Shown here one piece after another: positions 35,565 to 44,426 of a stretch of 64,000 nucleotides of DNA. The translations under genes were made by a program, and so were the position numbers. This DNA comes from Phycisphaerales bacterium (GTDB taxonomy: Bacteria; Planctomycetota; Phycisphaerae; Phycisphaerales; UBA1924). Within the stretch, counting starts at the first letter, position 1. The number at the start of each line of letters is the position of its first letter. The stretch is from the NCBI GenBank assembly GCA_026982335.1, contig JALSHH010000047.1, positions 1 through 64,000 of the forward strand. The letters run 5' to 3'. The notes below the pieces were generated by a model. It did no database searches, was not told the DNA's origin, and worked only from the letters and a program-made list of their open reading frames with translations.

Positions 35565-35673
35565 CTTTTCGGGGTTGCATATTTTGTCAAGATACGGTTG
35601 AATAGATTCGCACTCGATTGCACCCCACACCTCAAGACCAATTCGTGGGATCGAGCACGCCACGGAAGGGCAT

Positions 35674-36153
35674 ATGCATATGACAGAATCCCCGGTCCCA
35701 CTCGACACCACACAAGGGTATTGCCCCCCCACCGCCGTCCAATTCAGCGTATTTCTCTCGAATAAGGTTGGCAAAATGCTCGATCTCACGGAGGTTTTTG
35801 ACGAAGCGTCCGTTTCGTTGTGTGCTATTTCAGTCCACGAGGCCTCTGATCATGCGGTCGTTCGACTCATTACCAACGATGCCAAAGAGGCCCGCACGAT
35901 ACTCAAAGCAAACCGCTTTCCCTTTTCCGAACACGAAGTCTTGGTTGTTGAGCTCTCCGAGGGGCACTCACTCTCGCGAATGTGCCTGCACCTCCTCGGC
36001 GCCGAGATCAATATTGCCTTTGCCTACCCAATGATGCACAACTCCGCAGAGGCTTCTGCCATTGCCATCGCGGTCGACGACCCTACCCTCGCGGGGCAAA
36101 TTTTAAGACGAAAAGGATTCAAAATGCTTGGCGAGCAAGATTTATCTCACTGA
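35674..36153 (+). CDS. Tandem ACT-domain protein
   Basis: 159 residues. Two ACT-like halves: 'FSVFLSNKVGKMLDLTEVFDEASVSLCAISVHEASDHAVVRLI' followed by 'HSLSRMCLHLLGAEINIAFAYPMM' and 'ASAIAIAVDDPTLAGQILRRKGFKMLGEQDLS'. Stand-alone paired ACT proteins bind amino acids and regulate metabolism; the ligand is unknown. Start ATG 35674 has GGAAGGG 4-5 nt upstream, and a second in-frame ATG follows at 35680. Separated from iscA by a terminator, so it is probably its own unit. Confidence 0.8.
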   Translation: MHMTESPVPLDTTQGYCPPTAVQFSVFLSNKVGKMLDLTEVFDEASVSLCAISVHEASDHAVVRLITNDAKEARTILKANRFPFSEHEVLVVELSEGHSLSRMCLHLLGAEINIAFAYPMMHNSAEASAIAIAVDDPTLAGQILRRKGFKMLGEQDLSH

Positions 36154-36267
36154 ATACCAACGCCTTACGCTGCAAGCATCAAAATTATTGTCTTTCCTCT
36201 GAACCCCGGTCCCATTAAGCCGGTACCGTACAAACACCCAGAGCATTCACCTACCCAGGAGTATCAC

Positions 36268-37308
36268 ATGAAACGGTTCATTACAGCATCCACCCTCGCC
36301 TTTTCAGTACTCATAGGCCCGGCCGCCTTGACCACCACTGCGGGTTCACACACTCCAGAACCAACAGATGCCCCTCACTCCACCCCCACACTTGAGGATC
36401 TCGTGGGCAAAATTGAAATTCCTGAGCTCTTCATTGGATCCAAAGCCCCTGCCTTGGCCATCAACAAATTCCTCAATGGCGATCCAGTCGAAGACTTTGA
36501 GGACGGCCAAGTCTATCTTGTTGAATTCTGGGCGACATGGTGTAGCCCATGCATCAAAGCTTTCCCCCACCTCTCGGAGCTTCAAGTCAAACACGGCGAA
36601 TCAGTTCGGATCATCGGCGTCAATATCTGGGAGCGCACTCAAAACCAAGCTGAGCGCAATGAACTAATTGAAACCTTCGTCGCCGAGCAAGGCGATCGGA
36701 TGAGCTACACCGTAGCCATCGAAGAGGGCAGCGCCATGGCCGACACTTGGATGAAACCTGCGGGTCAAAACGGCATTCCTGCTGCCTTCATCGTCGATGG
36801 CACTGGTCACATCGCATGGATCGGACACCCTTCCGGAATTGATCAACCCCTCCAAGACATCATCGATGGCAAATTCAACCCAACCGAGGCCGCTGAAAAA
36901 GCACGCAACGGGATCATGGTTTCTGCGGGGATGAATAAGTTCATGCGCATACTCCGCTCTGGGAAAGACCTCGACGATGCCCGCCAGATCGCCAATATCC
37001 TGATCGACGACTACGCCAACAAGCAACCCGCCACACTCAACGCTATCGCTTGGATGCTCTTGACTGCTGAAGCACCCAAGGTCGGGATGGATGATTTCAA
37101 GGTTGCCCACCGAGCCATCGCGGTGGCCTGCGAACAAACCGGGTGGGAAGACTGGTCATTACTCGACACCTACGCCCTAGCTGCGTACAAGATCGGGCAG
37201 ACTGATGAAGCGATCAAGTGGCAACGAAAAGCCATCGAACTCACCCCGGCCACCGAAACCAAAGCCCTCAACGAACTCAAGGGACGCTTGGCCGAATACG
37301 AAGGCTAA
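36268..37308 (+). CDS. Exported TlpA-like thioredoxin-fold protein with TPR-like C-terminus
   Basis: 346 residues. Signal peptide at 1-25 ('STLAFSVLIGPAALTTTAG'). The thioredoxin-fold domain holds the redox pair C92/C95 in 'VEFWATWCSPCIKAFPHL' and the cis-Pro region 'GQNGIPAAFIVDGTGHIAWIG'. Residues about 230-340 are helical and TPR-like ('WSLLDTYALAAYKIGQTDEAIKWQRKAIEL'). It should act as a periplasmic disulfide reductase, with the helical part for partner binding. AGGAG lies 8 nt before ATG. A terminator follows, and trxB is convergent. Confidence 0.88.
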   Translation: MKRFITASTLAFSVLIGPAALTTTAGSHTPEPTDAPHSTPTLEDLVGKIEIPELFIGSKAPALAINKFLNGDPVEDFEDGQVYLVEFWATWCSPCIKAFPHLSELQVKHGESVRIIGVNIWERTQNQAERNELIETFVAEQGDRMSYTVAIEEGSAMADTWMKPAGQNGIPAAFIVDGTGHIAWIGHPSGIDQPLQDIIDGKFNPTEAAEKARNGIMVSAGMNKFMRILRSGKDLDDARQIANILIDDYANKQPATLNAIAWMLLTAEAPKVGMDDFKVAHRAIAVACEQTGWEDWSLLDTYALAAYKIGQTDEAIKWQRKAIELTPATETKALNELKGRLAEYEG

Positions 37309-37335
37309 GCCGCTCAAATCTTCGCCTATGAAAAT

Positions 37336-37363
37336 ACCCTGCCTTGCGCGGGGTGTTCTTTTT
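37336..37363 (+). terminator. Terminator of the TlpA-like gene
   Basis: ACCCTGC, 5-nt loop, GCGGGGT (one G-U pair), then GTTCTTTTT. Confidence 0.7.
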
Positions 37364-37393
37364 GATGAAATGAAAGCGGAAGCAGATGCCCGC

Positions 37394-38395
37394 TTAGTTC
37401 AAGCCCTGCTCGCCGAGCCAATGCTCAGCGTCAATCGCTGCCTGGCATCCCATTCCCGATGCGGTAATCGCTTGGCGATAGACCGCATCGGCAACATCGC
37501 CCCCAGCGAAGACGCCTGCGATGTTGGTCTTGCTCGATCGGGTCTTGAGATCAATATAACCCGCATCATCGAACTCAAGATTTGTATCGCGCAGGAACTT
37601 GGTCGCTGGCGTATGACCAATCGCGACAAACATGCCTTTGACCGCCAACTCGGACTCTTCACCTGTCACTGTGTCCTTGAGTCTGATCGCGTGGAGCTTT
37701 TCGGCCCCATGCTCATCGGGGGTGCTCAGACACTCAATCACCGTCTTGTTCCACAACACCTTGGCGTTGTCGTTGCCCAAGAACCGCTCCTGCATAACCT
37801 TCGAACCTCGCAACTCGTCGCGCCGATGAATCATGTAGACCGTCGAAGCAAACTTGGTAAGATAGGTTGCTTCTTCGAGTGCGGTATCGCCCCCGCCGAC
37901 TACCGCAACGGGCTGATTGCGAAATGCAGGGAGCGCACCATCACAGACAGCACAGGCGGACACCCCGCCTCCAGTGGTGGCAAGCTTCATCTCACTCTCG
38001 AGCCCGAGCCAGTTGGCAGTCGCCCCCGTCGAGATGATGACCGCGTGGGCTTTGACGGCATGGCCCTGGGAAGTATGAAGTGTATGAGGCGATCCATCAG
38101 TTGAAAAATCGCACTTGACGATATCCTCGCCAACCACCTGAGCGCCGAATCGGCATGCCTGCTGCTCGAACTTCATCATCATCTCCGGGCCGGCGATGCC
38201 CTCAGGAAATCCGGGATAGTTCTCGACCTCGGTGGTGAGCATGAGCTGTCCGCCGGGGAGGATCGGCCCGGGGTCTTGCTTGGCAACACCAACATAGACA
38301 ACGGGACGAAGATCGGCGCGGGCAGCATAAATGGCTGCTGTCCACCCTGAAGGTCCGGACCCAATGATGACCACTTTGTGGACAGTCTCTGTCAT
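37394..38395 (-). CDS. trxB: Thioredoxin reductase
   Basis: 333-residue NADPH-dependent flavoenzyme. FAD site 'KVVIIGSGPSGWTAAIYAARADL', redox-active pair C148/C151 in 'GGGVSACAVCDGALP', NADPH site 'VAVVGGGDTALEEATYL' and C-terminal FAD motif 'GVFAGGDVADAVYRQAITASGMGCQAA'. It keeps thioredoxins reduced in the cytoplasm. ATG 38395 lacks a close ribosome site; a TTG at 38404, three codons earlier, has GGAGG at 8 nt and may be the true start. The track start at 38497 is too long. Confidence 0.95.
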   Translation of the reverse strand: MTETVHKVVIIGSGPSGWTAAIYAARADLRPVVYVGVAKQDPGPILPGGQLMLTTEVENYPGFPEGIAGPEMMMKFEQQACRFGAQVVGEDIVKCDFSTDGSPHTLHTSQGHAVKAHAVIISTGATANWLGLESEMKLATTGGGVSACAVCDGALPAFRNQPVAVVGGGDTALEEATYLTKFASTVYMIHRRDELRGSKVMQERFLGNDNAKVLWNKTVIECLSTPDEHGAEKLHAIRLKDTVTGEESELAVKGMFVAIGHTPATKFLRDTNLEFDDAGYIDLKTRSSKTNIAGVFAGGDVADAVYRQAITASGMGCQAAIDAEHWLGEQGLN

Positions 38396-38536
38396 ATCTG
38401 TCAATCGAAGTTCCTCCAAATCAGCAACGGCAAAACCAAAATCATTTTGTGCCTCTTGGCCACAATCGCATGGATGTGGATGATATTCCTGAAGCACGCA
38501 AGATGAAATCTTAGCCCCTAGGCGGTACCCAATACG

Positions 38537-38574
38537 AAAAAACTGGCCCCGTCATGATGCCATAACGGGGCCAG
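38537..38574 (-). terminator. Rho-independent terminator of the sigma factor gene
   Basis: Minus strand: CTGGCCCCGT, 12-nt loop, ACGGGGCCAG, then TTTTTT. Confidence 0.93.
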
Positions 38575-38630
38575 TGGAGAGAGAGCAAGGTGGTCTAGGC
38601 ACGCAAATCGACAAGCAGACGATCTTGGGA

Positions 38631-39617
38631 TCAACCCGCCTTGTATGTTGTCTGCTTTTGATCTGCGTTGCGGATGCTGGGCGCACTTTGGCTTGCTTCC
38701 CGTGAAATTTCCTCGAAGACTGGCGCATTTCGACGAAAGAATCGGCTCGGTTTAGCATCGTTGAGTCGATCATTGAGCCGGTCGAGTGATTCTTCGATGA
38801 TCTGCCGCACACGCTCGCGAGAAATCCCGACCTCGGCCGCGATTTCCTTGAGCGTCAAAGGCTCAGAACCATCGAGTCCGAACCGCAAACGCAAAATTTC
38901 GGCTTCCCGGTCGTCAATGGTTTCCATCAAACGCCTCAGAATTCCAAGCTCCTCAGTACGAAGCGATTGGTCATCGGGTGTCGTTCCGCGATAGTCCGCG
39001 ATGATCCCATCGAGCCCGACCGTCTCGCCATTGAGATCCTTGGGGGACTGGTTGGGTGCATTGAACGCACGAACGGCCCGTTTGATAATTTGGATTTTTT
39101 TGATCGGCAGATCCATCGCCTCGGCAAGTTGCTCCATCGAAGGTGGATGTCCGATTTCGGCTTCGAGCAATCGTGAGTGGCGTTTCCACTTGGCGATGAG
39201 CTCGACCATGTAGGCGGGAATATGAATCGGTTGATTAGCGTTCATCAGGGCTCGTTTGATGCCCTGTTTGATCCACCAGCTGCCATAGGTACTAAACCGT
39301 GCTCCTTGGGCAGGATCAAACCCCTCAACCGCCCGCAGCAACCCGATATTGCCTTCCTCGATCAGATCAGTGATCGGAAGCCCACGGTTGCTGTATTTCT
39401 TGGCAATTGAAACGACCAGCCGAAGGTTGCTCTTGACCATCCGATCGCGTGCAACGGGACACTGCTCGTTGATAATTTTCCACCCCAATTCACGCTCTTC
39501 TTCAGCAGTGAGCAGTGGATAACGATTAATCTCCTTGAGGTAAGTTTGCAACGCAGACTTCACTCCAGAGGACGACCCAGCTGAACTGGACACAGACGAA
39601 CCAAAAGATGTTCTCAC
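38631..39617 (-). CDS. RNA polymerase sigma factor, RpoD/SigA family
   Basis: 328 residues. Region 1.2 at about 20-50 ('[24 protein letters not shown]'), region 2 at 55-130 ('[39 protein letters not shown]', '[17 protein letters not shown]'), region 3 at 135-210 and region 4 at 230-290 ('[25 protein letters not shown]' HTH). Region 1.1 is missing, and the N-terminus is a short Ser-rich stretch; so either a compact primary sigma or a group 2 paralogue. The C-terminal 35 residues are unconserved. GTG 39617 follows AGGAAA closely. A strong terminator follows. Confidence 0.93.
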   Translation of the reverse strand: MRTSFGSSVSSSAGSSSGVKSALQTYLKEINRYPLLTAEEERELGWKIINEQCPVARDRMVKSNLRLVVSIAKKYSNRGLPITDLIEEGNIGLLRAVEGFDPAQGARFSTYGSWWIKQGIKRALMNANQPIHIPAYMVELIAKWKRHSRLLEAEIGHPPSMEQLAEAMDLPIKKIQIIKRAVRAFNAPNQSPKDLNGETVGLDGIIADYRGTTPDDQSLRTEELGILRRLMETIDDREAEILRLRFGLDGSEPLTLKEIAAEVGISRERVRQIIEESLDRLNDRLNDAKPSRFFRRNAPVFEEISREASQSAPSIRNADQKQTTYKAG

Positions 39618-39857
39618 TTTCCTACCCTACCCTTTCCGCAGCGAATGCTGCCGGAAAAAAAAACAGATTGCGGGGGGACAAAGATCCCTCCCTACTCCGT
39701 TCGTCAGTCTACGCGAAATGTTCCATCGGCGAAAGAGAAAAAAGCCTGAACTTCGGAGAATTTCTTGGCAAAGTTGTGTGCATTAACCTGCCCGATTGCA
39801 CCGATTAGACTGATCAGGTGACAATTTGACGAATATGATCGGTCTATCAAAATTTTA

Positions 39858-39886
39858 TTGGCAACTTCCGAAAACCAGTGCATGAT
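39858..39886 (+). promoter_or_regulatory. Possible promoter of the UVR-motif gene
   Basis: TTGGCA, a 17-nt spacer and CATGAT, about 30 nt before the ATG. The surrounding 300 bp gap (39618-39917) contains nothing else I can support. Confidence 0.35.
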
Positions 39887-39917
39887 TGAGAATTGTGCTT
39901 GAATCTCACGAGAATCC

Positions 39918-40775
39918 ATGAAACGAGACCTAACCGAACTCCTCGACGAATGGCCCTATGAACCAGGTCAAATTGCCGTCCGAGTCATCGAGGGAATCGA
40001 CGGACAACCTCGTATTCAAGTCCGACTTGACTTGGGAATCCTCCAGATGAACACCGATGGCCGCCCCGATGGCAAACGCCCACATGGGTTTGATTCCCTA
40101 CTTGATTATTTTGAATCCAAAATCGATCAAAGCAACCTCGACTCCCTTGATCTGGCCGATGCTTCAGACACTCCAGACCACGATCCAAACGATGAAGTCT
40201 TCCTTGAAAAAACGCCGTTCGATCGGCAGCATGAAGTATCTGGTCCCAACTCTCGGTTCCTCACTCCCGATGATTGCCGATCCCTGCGTGAAGAAGCCCA
40301 GCAGTATTACCACCGGTACATCGCGATGCTCGTACTTGAAGACTACGAAGCCGTCGTCCGCGACACCTCGCGCAATATGCGCGTACTCGACATTTTCCGT
40401 GACCATGCGATAACGGCTGAGGATATGCATGCGATGGAATCACACCGCCCGTACATCATGATGATGCGTGCCCGTTCGTTGGCAAGCCAGGCGCTCAAGT
40501 CTGAAGAAAACAAAGCAGCGGTTCTTGCCATCGACGAGGGGCTCGACGCCCTCAAAAAGTACTACGAGATGGTTGGTCATCCTGAACTCTTTGACGAATC
40601 CGGCGAAGTTGCCATGCTCCGCGACATGCGTGATACACTCATCCCCAAACTCCCCGTCAGCCAAAGGGCCGAGCTTCGCCAGCGCCTCGATGCGGCGATC
40701 GCAGCAGAGAATTTCGAACTCGCCGCGATCCTCCGTGATGAAATTCGTATGCTCGGCGGACGACCACACAAATAA
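39918..40775 (+). CDS. UVR-motif (UvrB/UvrC C-terminal type) protein
   Basis: 285 residues. The C-terminus carries a UvrB/UvrC interaction motif, 'ELRQRLDAAIAAENFELAAILRDEIRML', as in UvrB, UvrC and McsA. The rest is unfamiliar: an N-terminal 'QIAVRVIEGIDGQPRIQVRLDLGILQM' beta-rich part, an acidic linker and a helical middle ('EEAQQYYHRYIAMLVLEDYEAVVRDTSRNMRVLDI'). The protein has no McsA-like CxxC pairs. The role could be in protein or DNA quality control, by the motif only. It has no clear Shine-Dalgarno site and ends 10 bp before the convergent mnmG. Confidence 0.75.
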   Translation: MKRDLTELLDEWPYEPGQIAVRVIEGIDGQPRIQVRLDLGILQMNTDGRPDGKRPHGFDSLLDYFESKIDQSNLDSLDLADASDTPDHDPNDEVFLEKTPFDRQHEVSGPNSRFLTPDDCRSLREEAQQYYHRYIAMLVLEDYEAVVRDTSRNMRVLDIFRDHAITAEDMHAMESHRPYIMMMRARSLASQALKSEENKAAVLAIDEGLDALKKYYEMVGHPELFDESGEVAMLRDMRDTLIPKLPVSQRAELRQRLDAAIAAENFELAAILRDEIRMLGGRPHK

Positions 40776-40785
40776 ACACTCACTC

Positions 40786-42705
40786 CTACTTTATCGCCCC
40801 GCGTTTGTCAGCCCGAGCACGCTTGATGAGTACGCTCAAAAGTGTGATATCTGCGGGGGTCACACCTTCCAAACGCGATGCTTGCCCAAAAGTCGTAGGC
40901 TTGAACTTCTCAAGCGCAATCCTCGCTTCGCTTCGCATCGAATCAAATATCCCATAGTCGATCCAGTCAGGCAATGGACGATGCTCAAGATCGGCATTGC
41001 GTTTGATCTGACCGAGCTGCCTTTCGATGTAAGGCTCGTATCGCTTGTCCGAATGCAGCGTCCGCCAAATGCCAACCTCCTGCCCCCCGAGCGTTTTGCG
41101 CATCGCCGATCGCAGATCATCCATCGAATAATCAGGCTCAAATACCTTTTGAGACAAAGTCTTCTCGCCATCGCGCATCTCATCCATCAACTGGCGTCCA
41201 CGCTCAAGGATGCCCTTACGCTTTTCAAGGAGCCCCCACCGCTGATGTCCCAGTTTGGTCGTTTCAAGCAACCCAAGCTCTTTGGCGATCGGAGTCAACC
41301 GATCTGGTGCGTTATCCGCCCGCAAGATCAGCCTGTGCTCGGCGCGACTCGTAAACATGCGGTAGGGCTCGCGCGGGGTCTTGGTAACTAAATCGTCCAT
41401 CAGCACTCCGATGTATGCCTGATCCCGTCCAAATGAGAACCCTTCATACGCCGGCCCTTGCGTGGCAAGCATCGCCGCGTTTAATCCTGCAATCAATCCT
41501 TGGGCTGCTGCTTCTTCGTACCCACTGGTGCCGTTGATCTGACCGGCAAAGAACAATCCGCGCACCGTCCGTGTCTGCCCGGTGGTATAAATCTGATGCG
41601 GGCGCACCATGTCATACTCGACCGCGTATCCATATTGCACAATCTTGGCCTGTTCACACCCGGGCATCTGCCGAATGATCTGATCTTGGACATCACTGGG
41701 CAAGCTCGTGGCGATACCATTGCAGTAGACCCAGTTGGATTCGTGTGATTCAGGTTCAAGGAACACACCATGCGATTCGCGCTGAGCAAAGCGCACCACC
41801 TTGTCTTCGATACTCGGACAATACCGAGGCCCTTGCGATTCAATCTGTCCGGTAAACATCGGCGCCCGATCGAGATTCGCCCGGATGATCTCATGGGCTT
41901 GGATATTCGTGCTCGATTGTCGACAGGTGATCTGCTCGATCAGTGGGAATCGATCACAGCGGACCTCTCCGAGCTGCCATCCATCAACTGTGAGCTCAGA
42001 AAAAGGAATCGGATCATCGTCGCCGACTTCAACGGGAAGGATATCCCAGTCGATCGTCTCGATCGCCAATCGCGGCGGCGTGCCGGTCTTGAGTCGCCCA
42101 AGCTCAAATCCCAGTTCATCGAGGGATTTCGAAATCCCCGTCGCAGATTGCTCACCGAAACGCCCGCCCTGGGTCTGCTGGGCCCCCATGTGCATCAACC
42201 CGCGCATAAAAGTCCCCGTCGTCACGACGACCGATGGTGCGCTGAGTTCGATTTCTTGCCCGTGTGTCGACACCCGCACACCCTGAACTTGCTGTCCGTC
42301 AGCATTGGTTGTTGTGAGAATCGCTTCGACGGTGCCTTCAATGACTTTGATTTCTGGACGGTGACCGATAAGTGCTTGTGTAACACGGGGATAAGCGATA
42401 TTGTCTGACTGGCACCGCGGGCCATGGACGGCTGAGCCTTTGGAAGTATTGAGGACTTTGAACTGGATTCCGGTGGCATCGGCGATGAGCCCCATGACCC
42501 CGCCCATCGCGTCGATTTCGCGAACGAGCTGACCCTTGGCGAGCCCACCAATCGCCGGATTGCAACTCATCACCCCGATCTTCGAGGCATCAATCGAGAT
42601 CAACGCCACCGAATCGGGCGTTCCGAGCCGATTGGCCGCTGCCCAGGCCGCTTCGACCCCGGCATGCCCGCCCCCAACCACAATGACCTCAAAGTGCGTA
42701 TCCAC
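40786..42705 (-). CDS. mnmG: tRNA uridine 5-carboxymethylaminomethyl modification enzyme, FAD subunit
   Basis: 639 residues. FAD-binding start 'FEVIVVGGGHAGVEAAWAAANRLG', 'SCNPAIGGLAKGQLVREIDAMGG', 'KTGTPPRL', 'GLFFAGQINGTSGYEEAAAQGLIAGLNAA' and the helical C-terminal domain ending in the usual 'KFKPTTFGQASRLEGVTPADITLLSVLIKR'. It acts with MnmE at the wobble uridine of several tRNAs. The only MnmE-like gene in the window (26 kb) is degenerate. The start is GTG 42705, with TATTAT 5 nt upstream and no Shine-Dalgarno site. Confidence 0.96.
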   Translation of the reverse strand: MDTHFEVIVVGGGHAGVEAAWAAANRLGTPDSVALISIDASKIGVMSCNPAIGGLAKGQLVREIDAMGGVMGLIADATGIQFKVLNTSKGSAVHGPRCQSDNIAYPRVTQALIGHRPEIKVIEGTVEAILTTTNADGQQVQGVRVSTHGQEIELSAPSVVVTTGTFMRGLMHMGAQQTQGGRFGEQSATGISKSLDELGFELGRLKTGTPPRLAIETIDWDILPVEVGDDDPIPFSELTVDGWQLGEVRCDRFPLIEQITCRQSSTNIQAHEIIRANLDRAPMFTGQIESQGPRYCPSIEDKVVRFAQRESHGVFLEPESHESNWVYCNGIATSLPSDVQDQIIRQMPGCEQAKIVQYGYAVEYDMVRPHQIYTTGQTRTVRGLFFAGQINGTSGYEEAAAQGLIAGLNAAMLATQGPAYEGFSFGRDQAYIGVLMDDLVTKTPREPYRMFTSRAEHRLILRADNAPDRLTPIAKELGLLETTKLGHQRWGLLEKRKGILERGRQLMDEMRDGEKTLSQKVFEPDYSMDDLRSAMRKTLGGQEVGIWRTLHSDKRYEPYIERQLGQIKRNADLEHRPLPDWIDYGIFDSMRSEARIALEKFKPTTFGQASRLEGVTPADITLLSVLIKRARADKRGAIK

Positions 42706-42710
42706 CGAAG

Positions 42711-42716
42711 ATAATA
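42711..42716 (-). promoter_or_regulatory. -10-like TATTAT 5 nt before mnmG GTG start (leaderless-type)
   Basis: TATTAT-N5-GTG on the minus strand. There is no Shine-Dalgarno site. Confidence 0.5.
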
Positions 42717-42792
42717 GCCTCGCCCCCCAAAACTGACGAAATTCCGAGGTTGAAACTTGGCAGGCCGTCTGTCATTTGGTAGGCTTCTCGTA

Positions 42793-42798
42793 TATTAT
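42793..42798 (+). promoter_or_regulatory. -10-like TATTAT before the ClpP-fold protein gene
   Basis: TATTAT-N6-ATG(42805). The message would either be leaderless at 42805 or have a 27-nt leader with GAGG for ATG 42832. Confidence 0.45.
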
Positions 42799-42831
42799 CA
42801 ACGAATGAATCTCCTTCTGAGGTATCGATCT

Positions 42832-44172
42832 ATGAATCGTGTCGCCAATCATGCCCCCAAAAAATCTCGCAACCCCTTCTCAGCACTCAAAATTATTGCC
42901 ATTGCCGGGGCGATGTGTACCTTGTCAACCTTTGCACTTGGTGATGAGATTGTCATGCGCGATGGCACCGTCTACACAGGCAATATTGTCTCCAAGACCC
43001 GGCGAGTCGTTGAGATTGATACCAAAATTCATGGAATTTCGACGAGGATCAAGCTCGATCGACGGAAAATCAAGTCGATTGTTGAAGGCGAAGTCTCGGC
43101 CCCGCCGACAACGGTGCCGGCAACCCCGTCAATTGCCCTCCCTGCAGCGACTGAAGTCGCTGAAAACACGAACAAGGCCCTTAAACGCGATGGATACAAC
43201 CTCATCCTCGAAGTCCCCCTTAAAGGCGGGTTCGGGAAAGAGATCTATCCCGGAGGCGTTGCGGACTCGCTTGCTTGGGCCAAAGAGAACGGCGTTACCG
43301 ATGTCGTCTTCCGAATCAACTCGGGAGGGGGCGCGCTCTGGTGTGCCGACGACATTGTCGCCATCATGAAGGAATATAGGGGCGAGTTCAAGATGCACAT
43401 GCTGATCGAATCAGCGATCAGCGCCTCGATTTGGCCTGCATTCAACTGTGACACCATTACCATGGCGCCGGGCTCAGACTTTGGTGGTGCAGTCGGCTAC
43501 ACCAGAAACAACACAGGCTCGGCCGAGGTCGATCTGAAGATGAACTCGATCATGTCGGCCAAGCTTGAAAGCACTGCCGACGCCAACGGACACTCAGGGT
43601 ACCTTGTTCGTGCGATGATCCTCTCGGAGGCTGCCGTCTATGCCTACCAGCAGGCCGATGGCCAGTGGGTCTACTCCGACACCACCGAAGGGCTTCCGGA
43701 CAACTACGAGGTCATCGATGGGCCAGACACCGTCTTGACCCTCACCGCCAAGCAGGCGATCAAGTACGGCATCGTTGATGCGATGACCGAAGGCAAATCG
43801 CTTGAAGAATGGGCAAAAGTTCAAGGCATCGAAAAATGGGACAACGCAGGTGATATTGGGGCTGAGCTCTTTACCAAGGCAGTAAAAAAATCAAAACGAC
43901 TTGAAGATCGAATCAATGCGACCATCCGTGGATTCCAGACCGAACAGGGTTATCTCTACAACGATCAGTACATCATGCAACGCGGTGCGACTCTTCAGAA
44001 AATGCGCAAGCACTTGGGAAACTACAAGCGGCTGCTCAAAGAAGCCAAGGGGCTCAATATGCCTTCGATCGTTGATGGGCGGTACGCCGATGCCATTGAT
44101 GTGACCTACTGGGAAGCCGAGATCGAAAACCTCATGGCTGAGCTCCGACGCATCCGACGACGCGGACCTTAA
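42832..44172 (+). CDS. Exported ClpP/SppA-fold serine protease-like protein
   Basis: 446 residues. N-terminal hydrophobic signal ('LKIIAIAGAMCTLSTFALG'), then a small beta domain typical of planctomycete envelope proteins ('EIVMRDGTVYTGNIVSKTRRVVEID'), a Pro/Thr/Ala linker, and a ClpP/crotonase-fold domain: 'NLILEVPLKGGFGKEI', 'VVFRINSGGGALWCADDIVAIM' and 'SAISASIWPAFNCDTITMAPGSDFGG', where the second Ser is at the nucleophile position of the SppA/NfeD group. A helical C-terminus ends in basic 'RRIRRRGP'. Likely a periplasmic or membrane-surface protease. ATG 42832 has GAGG at 9 nt; ATG 42805 is an alternative. Confidence 0.75.
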   Translation: MNRVANHAPKKSRNPFSALKIIAIAGAMCTLSTFALGDEIVMRDGTVYTGNIVSKTRRVVEIDTKIHGISTRIKLDRRKIKSIVEGEVSAPPTTVPATPSIALPAATEVAENTNKALKRDGYNLILEVPLKGGFGKEIYPGGVADSLAWAKENGVTDVVFRINSGGGALWCADDIVAIMKEYRGEFKMHMLIESAISASIWPAFNCDTITMAPGSDFGGAVGYTRNNTGSAEVDLKMNSIMSAKLESTADANGHSGYLVRAMILSEAAVYAYQQADGQWVYSDTTEGLPDNYEVIDGPDTVLTLTAKQAIKYGIVDAMTEGKSLEEWAKVQGIEKWDNAGDIGAELFTKAVKKSKRLEDRINATIRGFQTEQGYLYNDQYIMQRGATLQKMRKHLGNYKRLLKEAKGLNMPSIVDGRYADAIDVTYWEAEIENLMAELRRIRRRGP

Positions 44173-44223
44173 TCGTCCCCGCAGTCGTCCACAGCAACCC
44201 TACAACAGCTTCCTTCACACAAA

Positions 44224-44255
44224 ACAACCGGCTCGGCAACGAGTCGGTTGTTTGC
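44224..44255 (+). terminator. Terminator of the ClpP-fold protein gene
   Basis: CAACCG-G-CTCG, 4-nt loop, CGAG-T-CGGTTG with one G-T opposition, then TTTGC. Confidence 0.7.
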
Positions 44256-44367
44256 TGTTCGCAACCAGGATCTTTGTACCTTGCACGCAGCAACGAACGC
44301 TTCAGAACAGCCCCTCAAAAAAGGATCGCGGACCATTGATGCAGAAAAGAAGCTGGTCTATGCACAG

Positions 44368-44394
44368 AAAAAACCCTCATCCAAAGACGAGGGC
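44368..44394 (-). terminator. Rho-independent terminator of the prepilin-like gene
   Basis: Minus strand: CCCTCGTC, 4-nt loop, GATGAGGG (one G-U pair), then TTTTTT. Confidence 0.85.
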
Positions 44395-44426
44395 TTCGAT
44401 GGAGATTCATCATGTGGAATGCAGAT